A stretch of DNA of 9,755 nucleotides from positions 1 to 9,755 of the forward strand of contig DYBS01000071.1 in assembly GCA_019418525.1 (NCBI GenBank), given 5' to 3'. This stretch comes from Clostridiales bacterium. Lineage in GTDB: Bacteria > Bacillota > Clostridia > Oscillospirales > Oscillospiraceae. Under the pieces are notes generated by a model, which was given only the letters and a program-made list of their open reading frames with translations, had not been told where the DNA came from and ran no database searches. Both the position numbers and the translations under genes were made by a program. Shown piece by piece: positions 1 through 6,154 of the stretch (positions are counted from its first letter, which is position 1; each line of letters starts with the position of its first letter).

Positions 1-330
1 GGTCACCTGATACACCAGGGGCTTGCCGGGCTCAGAGGTGCGCTGGACCGAGACGCTGCCGCCGGTGAAGCTGTCGTCCAGCTTGGTGATGTCCAGGGTG
101 CCCGGGTCCTCCGCGCCGGTGCCGTCGCCGGTGTCCTTGATGGAGACGGCGAGGTTGACGGTGGTTCCCTTGGTCACACTGCCCACCGTCTTGCCCGCGG
201 AGTCGGTGACGGTATAGCCGGTGATGTAGAGGTTGCCCGTGTCGGCGGCCAGGGCCGCGGGCACCAGCCCCAGCAACAGGGCCAGCAGGAGCAGGGCGCT
301 GCCGCCCCGCCGGAAGAACTCACGCTTCAT
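1..330 (-). CDS. Secreted/surface protein, N-terminal 110 residues (C-terminus outside window)
   Basis: The first 110 codons of an exported protein are visible and the reading frame is still open at position 1. Residues 1-30 form a textbook signal peptide: a basic n-region (KREFFRR), a leucine-rich core (SALLLLALLLGLVP) and a small-residue cleavage region (AALAA, then DTG). The mature start is rich in Thr, Gly and Asp and looks like a beta-sandwich segment (YITGYTVTDSAGKTVG). The ATG lies inside the last codons of the upstream ABC ATPase gene (11-nt overlap), with an AAGGAG site about 10 nt ahead, so the two are probably translationally coupled. Clostridia often pair a MacB-type ATPase with a secreted COG1361/S-layer-like protein and a permease. 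This gene fits that arrangement, but the family call is inference from context and from a short N-terminus. It could instead be a membrane fusion or substrate-binding partner of the transporter. Confidence 0.75.
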   Translation of the reverse strand, partial: MKREFFRRGGSALLLLALLLGLVPAALAADTGNLYITGYTVTDSAGKTVGSVTKGTTVNLAVSIKDTGDGTGAEDPGTLDITKLDDSFTGGSVSVQRTSEPGKPLVYQVT

Positions 331-1057
331 AGGTCTTGCGCTCCTTTTTCTGATTGACTTCGTTTCGCACGATCTCGCCGTCGATGAGGGTCACGATGCG
401 GTCGGCATAGGCGGCCATCTCCGGGTCGTGGGTGACCAAGATGATGGTCTGGTGGTAGTCCCGGGCAAAGGAACAGATCATGTTCATGATCTCCACAGTG
501 GTCTTGGAGTCCAGGTTGCCGGTGGGCTCGTCGGCAAAAACCACGTCGGGCCGGGCGATGAAAGCCCGGGCGATGCCCGCCCGCTGCTGCTGGCCGCCGG
601 ACATCTGACCGGGAAAGTGGTCCAGCCGGTGGGCCAAACCCACCCGGGTGAGCAGCTTCCGGGCCGCCGCCTCCCGCTGCTCCCGGGGCACGCCCCGGAA
701 CATAAGGGGCATGGCCACGTTCTCGGTGGCGGTGAGGTTGGGCAGCAGGTTGTAGGACTGGAATACAAAGCCCAGGTGCTTTTGCCGAAAAGCGGCCAGC
801 TGGTTCTCACTCAGGCGGGAGATGGGCACGCCGCCGATGCGCACCTCCCCCCGGGTGGGCTTCTCCATCCCGGCCAGCTGGTTGAGCAGGGTGCTCTTGC
901 CCGAGCCGGAGGTGCCGAAGATGCAGCAGATCTCCCCCCGCATGACGTTCAGATTGATCCGCTTCAGGGCCACCACTGTCTCGTCGCCGATGGGATACTC
1001 CTTACGGATGTTTTTGACCTCGATGATGGGGCGGCTGCGCAGGTCCGATGGGTTCAT
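320..1057 (-). CDS. ABC transporter ATP-binding protein, MacB/LolD/SalX type
   Basis: Complete 245-residue ATPase subunit. Its motifs appear in order: Walker A GTSGSGKST (48-56), Q-loop glutamine in FVFQSYNLLP (Q100), signature MSGGQQQR (152-159), Walker B VVFADEP with catalytic E177, D-loop GNLD (180-183), and switch histidine in LVTHDP (H210). The GNLDS sequence after Walker B and the 225-245 residue length are typical of the family that powers lipoprotein release, macrolide/peptide export and bacitracin-type resistance (LolD, MacB, BceA). It would act on the cytoplasmic face with an FtsX-like permease, which is not in the window. The ATG has an AAAGGGGG-like ribosome site about 8 nt upstream. 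The gene follows a response regulator/kinase pair after a strong hairpin and overlaps the next, secreted-protein gene by 11 nt. The substrate cannot be told from the sequence. Confidence 0.95.
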   Translation of the reverse strand: MNPSDLRSRPIIEVKNIRKEYPIGDETVVALKRINLNVMRGEICCIFGTSGSGKSTLLNQLAGMEKPTRGEVRIGGVPISRLSENQLAAFRQKHLGFVFQSYNLLPNLTATENVAMPLMFRGVPREQREAAARKLLTRVGLAHRLDHFPGQMSGGQQQRAGIARAFIARPDVVFADEPTGNLDSKTTVEIMNMICSFARDYHQTIILVTHDPEMAAYADRIVTLIDGEIVRNEVNQKKERKTYEA

Positions 1058-1147
1058 ACGGTCTGCCCCCTTTCTGCTGGACAGGATACGCCTCCATTCT
1101 TCAAGCCCCCTGTGCCGCCCTTTAAGATTTCGAAAGGAAGCATACAG

Positions 1148-1187
1148 AAAGCGCCCCCGGACCGCGTGCGGTCCGGGGGCGCTTTTT
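1148..1187 (-). terminator. Strong hairpin between sensor kinase and ABC ATPase
   Basis: A 15-bp GC-rich perfect stem (1150-1164 with 1169-1183, loop CGTG), flanked by AAA and TTT that extend the pairing, starts right at the kinase stop codon. Read on the minus strand it is followed by TTTCTGT, a short interrupted T-run. On the plus strand the tail is TTTTT. It most likely ends the regulator-kinase transcript. Because the next gene lies only about 90 bp further on the same strand, and I see no convincing promoter in the gap, it may act as a partial terminator that lowers ABC expression relative to the regulator. Confidence 0.8.
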
Positions 1188-2775
1188 AACGTTCCTCCGG
1201 TTTGGCCTGCCCCTCCAGCGGGAGACGCAGGATAAATTCGGTGCTCCGCCCGGGGGCGGGGCGGGGGTTGAGCTCAATGGTGCCGCCATGCTTCTCCACG
1301 ATGCGCCGGGTGATGGCCAGGCCCAGGCCGCTTCCCTTGCCGGAGCGGGCGTCGCTGCCCACCACAAAGGGCTCAAAGATGTACTTGGCCCGCTCGGGCG
1401 GGATGCCCGCGCCGTTGTCGGCCACCCGCAGCACCGCCTTGCCCTCTGCCACCTCCAGGTCGAAGAAGAGCACGGTGCCCAGGCGGTTGTGCCGCAGGGC
1501 GTTGGAGAGGAGGTTGTCCAGCACCCGGCGGAACTGCATCTCGTCCAGTTCGCAGGGCACCGGCCGCTCGGGGATGGACACCTCCAGCGTAAACCCGGCC
1601 AGATCGATCTCATCGTACTTGCCCGCCAGGTATTCCCGCAAAAATTCCCCCAGGTCGGTGCGCGCCTGCCGGAGGACGAACTCCGGGTGCTCCACCTTGC
1701 TGTACTCGTGGAAGGCGTTGACCAGCTCAGTGAGGGTCTCCGCCTTGGCCTGGATGGCCCGCAGATACCGCTCCTGTTCCTGGGGAGGCACCTTGCCGTC
1801 GCAGATGGCGTCGATGTACCCGGCGATGACGGTGATGGGGGTTTTCAGATCGTGGGAGATGTCGGCGATGAGCTTCTGCCGTCCCTCGTCCAGGCGGCGG
1901 CGCTCCGCCTCGCTCTCGGCCAGGCGGTCGGAGAAGCGGTCGAAGCTCTCCCCGATGCGCCGGATCTCCCGGGTGCCGCCGCAGTCCCCCACCCGCACCA
2001 GCCGTCCCTCGGTCTGGGAGGCCACGGCGTCGTTGAGCCGCCGGAGGGGGCGACCGATCTTCCGGCTCAGCCACCAGATGAAGGCCGCCGTGGTCAGCAG
2101 ATAGAGGGGGACAAACAGGAGCCAGATCCGCCAGGACTCGTCGTAGCTGCGGAAATAGTCCGCGTCGCTGATGTACATCTCCCGGAAGAGGGCGGTGCGG
2201 GTCTCTCCCGACTGGTCGGTAAAGTCCAGCCGGGTCACCTCGCTGCCCTCGTAGCGCCGCCCGGACAGCAGGGCGTACTCCTCCGCCGTGTAACCGGTGC
2301 GCCCGTCCCCCAGGCCGCCGAACACCACCTGGTAGTCCTCGTCCAGGGCCATGACCTTCACCGCCTCCGATGCGCTCTCGGTGTAGGTGTGCAGCACCAG
2401 CAGATAGCGGGGCCCGCTCCCATTGCCCGCCACGTCGTAGGAGTCGATGAGCTGGGTGGAGCCGTAGGCCCGGATGCAGGAGAGCTCCCCCGGGGTATAC
2501 CAGGCGTCGAAATCGTCCCGGGAGGCGTAGAGGAGCTTCCCCTCCCCGTCGTACACCGCCAGGGCCCCGTTGTCCCCCAGCAGGCGCTCCAGGCGCTGGT
2601 AGTCCCCCTCTTCCAGGGCGGAATCGGTGCGCACGCTCTCCCAGTCCACCGGGTAGTACAGCCGGTAGAGGCGGTTGTTCCACCCCGCCGCGATGGTCAG
2701 CAGCGTCAGGGTAAAGAGGAGATAATTCCGGGCCAGAAGCCCGAAGAGGCTCCCGCTCAACGGTTTATTTTTCAA
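1186..2775 (-). CDS. Membrane sensor histidine kinase (HAMP, HisKA, HATPase_c)
   Basis: A 529-residue kinase. It has a transmembrane helix at about 10-31, an extracytoplasmic domain at about 33-215, a second helix at about 217-236 (IWLLFVPLYLLTTAAFIWWL) and a HAMP linker at about 237-290. The H-box is DISHDLKTP with phospho-accepting H308. The catalytic domain shows an N-box (LDNLLSNALRHN, 419-430), G1 DNGAGIP (453-459), F-box YIFEPF (465-470) and G2 GSGLGLAI (481-488). It should autophosphorylate on H308 and pass the phosphate to the response regulator encoded just upstream. The start is a TTG, supported by the 11-nt overlap with the regulator's 3' end and by the N-terminus (MKNKPLSGSLFGLLARNY) leading directly into helix 1. 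Only a poor ribosome site is visible, so expression probably depends on translational coupling. The sensor domain resembles nothing I can name. The ligand is unknown, though the transporter next door points to envelope or peptide stress. Confidence 0.95.
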   Translation of the reverse strand: MKNKPLSGSLFGLLARNYLLFTLTLLTIAAGWNNRLYRLYYPVDWESVRTDSALEEGDYQRLERLLGDNGALAVYDGEGKLLYASRDDFDAWYTPGELSCIRAYGSTQLIDSYDVAGNGSGPRYLLVLHTYTESASEAVKVMALDEDYQVVFGGLGDGRTGYTAEEYALLSGRRYEGSEVTRLDFTDQSGETRTALFREMYISDADYFRSYDESWRIWLLFVPLYLLTTAAFIWWLSRKIGRPLRRLNDAVASQTEGRLVRVGDCGGTREIRRIGESFDRFSDRLAESEAERRRLDEGRQKLIADISHDLKTPITVIAGYIDAICDGKVPPQEQERYLRAIQAKAETLTELVNAFHEYSKVEHPEFVLRQARTDLGEFLREYLAGKYDEIDLAGFTLEVSIPERPVPCELDEMQFRRVLDNLLSNALRHNRLGTVLFFDLEVAEGKAVLRVADNGAGIPPERAKYIFEPFVVGSDARSGKGSGLGLAITRRIVEKHGGTIELNPRPAPGRSTEFILRLPLEGQAKPEER

Positions 2776-3439
2776 GCTTGTACCCCAATCCCCGCACGGT
2801 GATGATGTAACGGGGGTTCTTCGGATCGTCCTCGATCTTCTCCCGCAGCTTGGAGATGTGGACCATCATGGTGTTGTCGTCCCCCTCAAAATAGGTGCCG
2901 ATGGCCCCCTCATAGAGCTGGATCTTGGTAAAGATCCGCCCCGGCGAGCGCATGAAGAGGGCCAGGATCTTGTACTCCATGGGGGTGAGGAGGATGGTCT
3001 GCCCCCCCTTGGTGAGCTGGAAGCTGGCGGTGTCCAGTGTCAGGTCCCGGACGGTGAGGGTGTCCCCCGCCGTGCGGGCCGCCCGGCGGAGCTGGGCCTT
3101 CACCCGGGCCACGATCTCCACCGGGTTGAAGGGCTTGGCGATGTAGTCGTCCGCCCCCAGATTCAGCCCCAGGATCTTGTCGTTGTCCTGGCTCTTGGCC
3201 GAGAGGATGAGGATGGGCACCTCGCTGAACTTCCGCAGGGCCCTGGTCAGCTCAAAGCCGTTCATCTCGGGCATCATCACGTCCAGAATGGCCATGTCCG
3301 GCGTCTCCTCCCGGGCCAGCTCCAGCGCCCGGGCCCCGTTGTCGGCCTCCAACACGCGGTAGCCCTCGCCCTCCAGGTACAGCCGCAGCAGACCGCGGAT
3401 GTCGGCGTCGTCCTCGGCGATCAAGATCACAGCGCTCAC
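2765..3439 (-). CDS. OmpR/PhoB-family response regulator
   Basis: A 224-residue DNA-binding response regulator. The receiver domain (about 3-118) has the acidic pair D10/D11, phospho-acceptor D53 in ILDVMMPEMNG, the switch serine S80 and the conserved K102 in IAKPF. The C-terminal winged helix-turn-helix (about 125-223) ends in the family hallmark ITVRGLGYKLEK. The start is GTG (the protein begins MSAVILIAEDDADIRG). A GGAAGGGGG-like ribosome site lies about 10 nt upstream, and the promoter is at 3473-3500. The gene overlaps the kinase gene by 11 nt, so the two form one cognate pair. Likely targets are the ABC genes downstream and possibly the divergent region 3536-3563, where three hexamers recur every 11 nt. 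That target assignment is inference. Confidence 0.96.
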   Translation of the reverse strand: MSAVILIAEDDADIRGLLRLYLEGEGYRVLEADNGARALELAREETPDMAILDVMMPEMNGFELTRALRKFSEVPILILSAKSQDNDKILGLNLGADDYIAKPFNPVEIVARVKAQLRRAARTAGDTLTVRDLTLDTASFQLTKGGQTILLTPMEYKILALFMRSPGRIFTKIQLYEGAIGTYFEGDDNTMMVHISKLREKIEDDPKNPRYIITVRGLGYKLEK

Positions 3440-3472
3440 AAGCAGCGCCCCCTTCCCTTTCTTGGTGGCCCC

Positions 3473-3500
3473 ATTGTATCAGATTTTCCACATGGGGCAA
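3473..3500 (-). promoter_or_regulatory. Promoter of the response regulator-kinase genes
   Basis: Read on the minus strand: -35 TTGCCC (3495-3500), a 16-nt spacer and -10 TACAAT (3473-3478), preceded by TG one base upstream, which makes an extended -10. The expected start site is near 3466, giving a leader of about 25 nt to the GTG at 3439. The -35 box sits in the loop of an inverted repeat (3484-3515) that could serve as an operator. Confidence 0.65.
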
Positions 3501-3515
3501 AGAGCGTGTGGAAAA
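3484..3515. repeat. Inverted repeat around the regulator promoter -35 box
   Basis: TTTTCCACA (3484-3492) and TGTGGAAAA (3507-3515) are perfect 9-nt inverted arms separated by 14 nt, about two helical turns centre to centre. The arms enclose the -35 element of the response-regulator promoter, so the site is well placed for repression or autoregulation. Each arm also fits the DnaA-box pattern TTWTNCACA. No other origin-like features are nearby. Confidence 0.6.
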
Positions 3516-3535
3516 AAACCGCCTTTCTTTGCAAA

Positions 3536-3563
3536 TGTTAAGGTTCCATACAGTCTCTTTACA
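3536..3563 (+). promoter_or_regulatory. Candidate OmpR-family binding site (11-nt tandem hexamers)
   Basis: TGTTAA (3536), CATACA (3547) and TTTACA (3558) are spaced exactly 11 nt start to start, and TACAG itself repeats at 3549 and 3560. Tandem half-sites one helical turn apart are how PhoB/PhoP/OmpR-type regulators bind. The B. subtilis PhoP half-site is close to TT(A/C/T)ACA. The adjacent gene encodes such a regulator, and the site lies just upstream of the divergent YwaF-like gene. Only the last hexamer matches the PhoP pattern well, so this is a candidate. Confidence 0.35.
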
Positions 3564-3620
3564 GAAGGAGGCGGTATCATAGAACCACAACCTGGCCGGA
3601 CGGCGGAAAGGAGCGATCCC

Positions 3621-4313
3621 ATGTTTCAGATCCCCCATCTTCTGGTCCTCCTGGCAGCAGCACTGTCCACGGCGCTGACCGGCCTCTGGGCCGCTGAGGC
3701 CTCCCGGGCGCAGGTGGAGCGGGTCCTGAAGGTCTGTGTCGTTCTGGCCGTGTGCTTCGATCCGGTCTACTGGCTCTGGGAGCTGCGGCACTTCGGGCAT
3801 ATTAACCCCGCCACCACCCTGCCGCTGTATCTCTGCTCCCTCTTCTGGCTGCTCCTCCCCGTGGCGGTCTTTGCCCGCCGGGAGATGTTGCGCCAGATGG
3901 CCGCCGCCACGGTCTGCACCATCGGCCTTCTGGGCGGTGTGCTGGGGCTTGTGTTCAATGTGTATCTCAACCAGTACCCCTTTTTCAGCTTCGTTCCGGT
4001 GCGCAGCCTGCTCTATCACCTTCTGATGGTGCTCACCGCCTGCATCCTGTGGGTCAGCGGCTACTACCGCCCCCAGCCCCGGGACCGCCTGCTGTGCTTC
4101 GTGCCGGTGGGTGCGCTGGTAGGGATAAGTCTGGTGCTCAACCGCCTGTTCGGCTGGGACTACTGCTACACCGCCGGCGGGCCGGGCACCCCCTTTGAGC
4201 GCCTGAGCGCTGTGCTCCCCCGTGGGCTTTTCCTGGTGGTGCTGTACGGCGGGCTTCTGCTCCTCATCCAGGTGCTCTTCTACCGCCCGTTTCTCCGGCG
4301 GCGCTTCTTCTGA
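3621..4313 (+). CDS. YwaF/TIGR02206-like integral membrane protein
   Basis: A 230-residue, very hydrophobic protein with about six or seven membrane helices (roughly 6-24, 36-52, 66-84, 95-115, 129-147, 158-174, 203-221). The motif LPLYLCS (67-73), the mid-protein histidine in LLYHLLMV (H133) and the late DYCYTAGGPGTPFE segment (180-193) recall the TIGR02206/YwaF group, which is related to eukaryotic TMEM164 and usually reads LPLHLC at the first site. Its biochemical role in bacteria is not known to me. The ATG is chosen because AAAGGAG sits 7 nt upstream; the frame stays open further upstream but lacks ATG with a ribosome site. It is the only plus-strand gene, divergent from the response regulator and convergent with the hydrogenase operon, so it is transcribed alone. 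A link to the two-component system is possible but unproven. Confidence 0.75.
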   Translation: MFQIPHLLVLLAAALSTALTGLWAAEASRAQVERVLKVCVVLAVCFDPVYWLWELRHFGHINPATTLPLYLCSLFWLLLPVAVFARREMLRQMAAATVCTIGLLGGVLGLVFNVYLNQYPFFSFVPVRSLLYHLLMVLTACILWVSGYYRPQPRDRLLCFVPVGALVGISLVLNRLFGWDYCYTAGGPGTPFERLSAVLPRGLFLVVLYGGLLLLIQVLFYRPFLRRRFF

Positions 4314-4387
4314 TACCGATCCACCCCGTTGTACCGGCGGCGGGGTGTTCTACCTCTTCTTTCATTCCCCCTCTCTTCTCACATGCA

Positions 4388-4434
4388 CGTCAAGAGCCCT
4401 GCCAAACGGCAGGGCTCTTGACGCATTTTTATTT
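4388..4434 (+). terminator. Rho-independent terminator between convergent genes
   Basis: A 16-bp perfect stem (4388-4403 with 4408-4423), loop AAAC, is followed on the plus strand by CATTTTTATTT. The T-run orients it as the terminator of the YwaF-like gene, 75 bp after its stop codon. On the minus strand the same stem comes 10 nt after the hydA stop codon but is followed by GTGCATG with no T-run, so it would end hydrogenase transcripts less efficiently or only protect their 3' ends. Confidence 0.85.
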
Positions 4435-6154
4435 ACCGCAGGAGGTCCTGGCGGTTGACATATTTGGTGTGGAGGAGCTTGTGGGCCAGGGGGCTGTTGG
4501 GCTCGCCCAGGTAGTTCTCATAGATCCAGGTGATGGCCGGGTTCTCGTGGGACTGGCGGATGGGCATGTCCTTCTCCGCCCGGTAGATGGCTTCCTTCCG
4601 GGCCTCCACCTTCTTCCACGTGCGGGGGGCGTTTCCGCCGCCGCCGATGCAGCCGCCGGGGCAGGCCATGATCTCGATGAAGTGATAGGGGCTCTTGCCG
4701 GTGCGGATCTGGTCCAGCAGCTTCTTGGCGTTGGTCATGCCGTGGGCCACGGCCACCTTGACCACGGTGCCGTCCAGGTCCACCGCGGCCTCCTTCACGC
4801 CCTCAAAGCCCCGGACGGGCTCGTACTCCAGGCGCTCCATGGGCCGGCCGGTGACCACGGTGTGGACAGTGCGCAGGGCGGCCTCCATGACGCCGCCGGT
4901 GGCGCCGAAGATGAGGCCCGCGCCGCTGCCCAGGCCGAAGGGGTCGTCGAAGGGGGTTTCGGGGAGGTCAGCGAAGCAGATGCCGCCGGACTGGATCATC
5001 CGGGCCAGCTCCTGGACGGTGAGGGCGTAGTCCACGTCCTGATAGCCGCTGTCCTTCATCTCGGCCCGCTTGCACTCGAACTTCTTGGCGGTACAGGGCA
5101 TGATGGACACGCTGCAGATGTTCTTGGGGTCCAGCCCTTCCCGCTCGGCAAAGCAGGTCTTGATGAGGGCGCCGAACATCTGCTGGGGGGACTTGGCGGT
5201 GGAGAGGTGGCGGGTGTACTCGGGGGCATAGGTCTCGCAGTACTTTACCCACGCCGGGCAGCAGGAGGTGACCATGGGCAGGGGGCCCTCCCCCTTCAGG
5301 CGGCGGAGGAGCTCGGTGCCCTCCTCCATGATGGTCAGATCCGCCGAGAAGTCGGAGTCGAACACATAGTGGAAGCCCAGGCGCTTGAGGGCGGTGACCA
5401 GCCGGCCGGTGCTGACGGTGCCGGGCTCCTCGCCCAGCGCCTCGGCCAGGGTGACCCGCACCGATGGGGCCACCTGGACCACCAGGGTCTTGCCCACGGT
5501 GATCTGCTGGTAGATGTGGCCGGTGTCGTCGTGGATGGTGAGGGCGCCGGTGGGGCAGACCTGGACGCACTGGCCACAGTTGATGCAGCTGGTGTCGGCC
5601 AGCTTCTTCCCATAGGGGGTGGTGACGATGGTGTGGAAGCCCCGGTTCTCCTTGTCCATGATATGTAAGCCCTGGACCTTGTCGCAGGCCTCCACGCAGC
5701 GCATGCACAGGATGCACTTCTGGTGGTTGCGCCGGATGGAGGGAGAGCTGTTGTCCTCGGGGGTGGCGCGCAACTCCAGGTCGTAGGAGATGGGCTTATA
5801 CATGCCCACGTCCTGGGCCACCTTCTGGAGCTCGCACCGGCCGCTCTTCTGGCAGACCAGGCAGTTCTGGGGGTGGCGGGCGAAGATGAGGGACAGAATG
5901 TTCTTCCGGGCCAGCAGCACCTTGGGGGAGGCGGTGTGGACCACCATGCCCTCGGCCACGGGGGTGGAGCAGGCGGTGGGCAGGAGGGTCTGGCCCTCCA
6001 CCTCCACCACGCAGATGCGGCACACCGCCTTGACCTGCTGGTCCTCGTGGTAGCACAGGGTGGGAATGCTGATGTTGGCCTGCCGGGCCGCGTCCAGGAT
6101 GGTGGTCCCCTCCTCCACGCAGACGGCCTGGTGGTCGATGGTGAGATGGATCAT
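4433..6154 (-). CDS. hydA: [FeFe]-hydrogenase catalytic subunit, CpI-like modular type
   Basis: This 573-residue enzyme reversibly reduces protons to H2 in the cytoplasm. Iron-sulfur modules appear in order: a [2Fe-2S] ferredoxin-like domain (C34, C45, C48, C62), a His-Cys3 [4Fe-4S] site (H94, C98, C101, C107) and two [4Fe-4S] sites (C147, C150, C153, C157 and C190, C193, C196, C200). The H-cluster domain has L1 TSCCPAW (296-302), L2 MPCTAKKFE (352-360) and L3 EIMACPGGCIGGGGNAP. H-cluster ligands C299, C354, C498 and C502 are each one residue below their Clostridium pasteurianum CpI equivalents (300, 355, 499, 503). The proton-relay Cys (C298) and K357 are also kept, so the enzyme should be active. 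The ATG overlaps the hydB stop as ATGA, with AGGAGG 9 nt upstream. With HydB and HydC beside it, this is a trimeric NAD-linked (group A3-like) hydrogenase rather than a stand-alone ferredoxin enzyme. The maturases HydE, HydF and HydG are not in the window. Confidence 0.97.
   Translation of the reverse strand: MIHLTIDHQAVCVEEGTTILDAARQANISIPTLCYHEDQQVKAVCRICVVEVEGQTLLPTACSTPVAEGMVVHTASPKVLLARKNILSLIFARHPQNCLVCQKSGRCELQKVAQDVGMYKPISYDLELRATPEDNSSPSIRRNHQKCILCMRCVEACDKVQGLHIMDKENRGFHTIVTTPYGKKLADTSCINCGQCVQVCPTGALTIHDDTGHIYQQITVGKTLVVQVAPSVRVTLAEALGEEPGTVSTGRLVTALKRLGFHYVFDSDFSADLTIMEEGTELLRRLKGEGPLPMVTSCCPAWVKYCETYAPEYTRHLSTAKSPQQMFGALIKTCFAEREGLDPKNICSVSIMPCTAKKFECKRAEMKDSGYQDVDYALTVQELARMIQSGGICFADLPETPFDDPFGLGSGAGLIFGATGGVMEAALRTVHTVVTGRPMERLEYEPVRGFEGVKEAAVDLDGTVVKVAVAHGMTNAKKLLDQIRTGKSPYHFIEIMACPGGCIGGGGNAPRTWKKVEARKEAIYRAEKDMPIRQSHENPAITWIYENYLGEPNSPLAHKLLHTKYVNRQDLLR

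Noticed and set aside
1288..2802. Plus-strand open frame of 504 codons opposite the kinase
   Set aside because: Antisense shadow with no domain or credible ribosome site; the kinase on the other strand is complete.
3562..3620. A GAAGGAGG sequence (3564-3571) upstream of the YwaF-like gene that could extend the protein by about 15 residues from an ATC or ATA codon
   Set aside because: No ATG, GTG or TTG at proper distance. The ATG at 3621 has its own AAAGGAG at 7 nt and begins directly with a hydrophobic helix.
4322..4347. Weak hairpin CACCCCG/CGGGGTG just after the YwaF-like gene
   Set aside because: A 12-nt loop and no T-run; the hairpin at 4388-4423 is a far better terminator.
4418..5668. 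Long plus-strand open frame (416 codons) opposite hydA
   Set aside because: Low-complexity Gly/Ala/Leu/Asp/His-rich translation typical of the antisense of GC-rich coding DNA. The minus strand encodes a hydrogenase with every motif intact.
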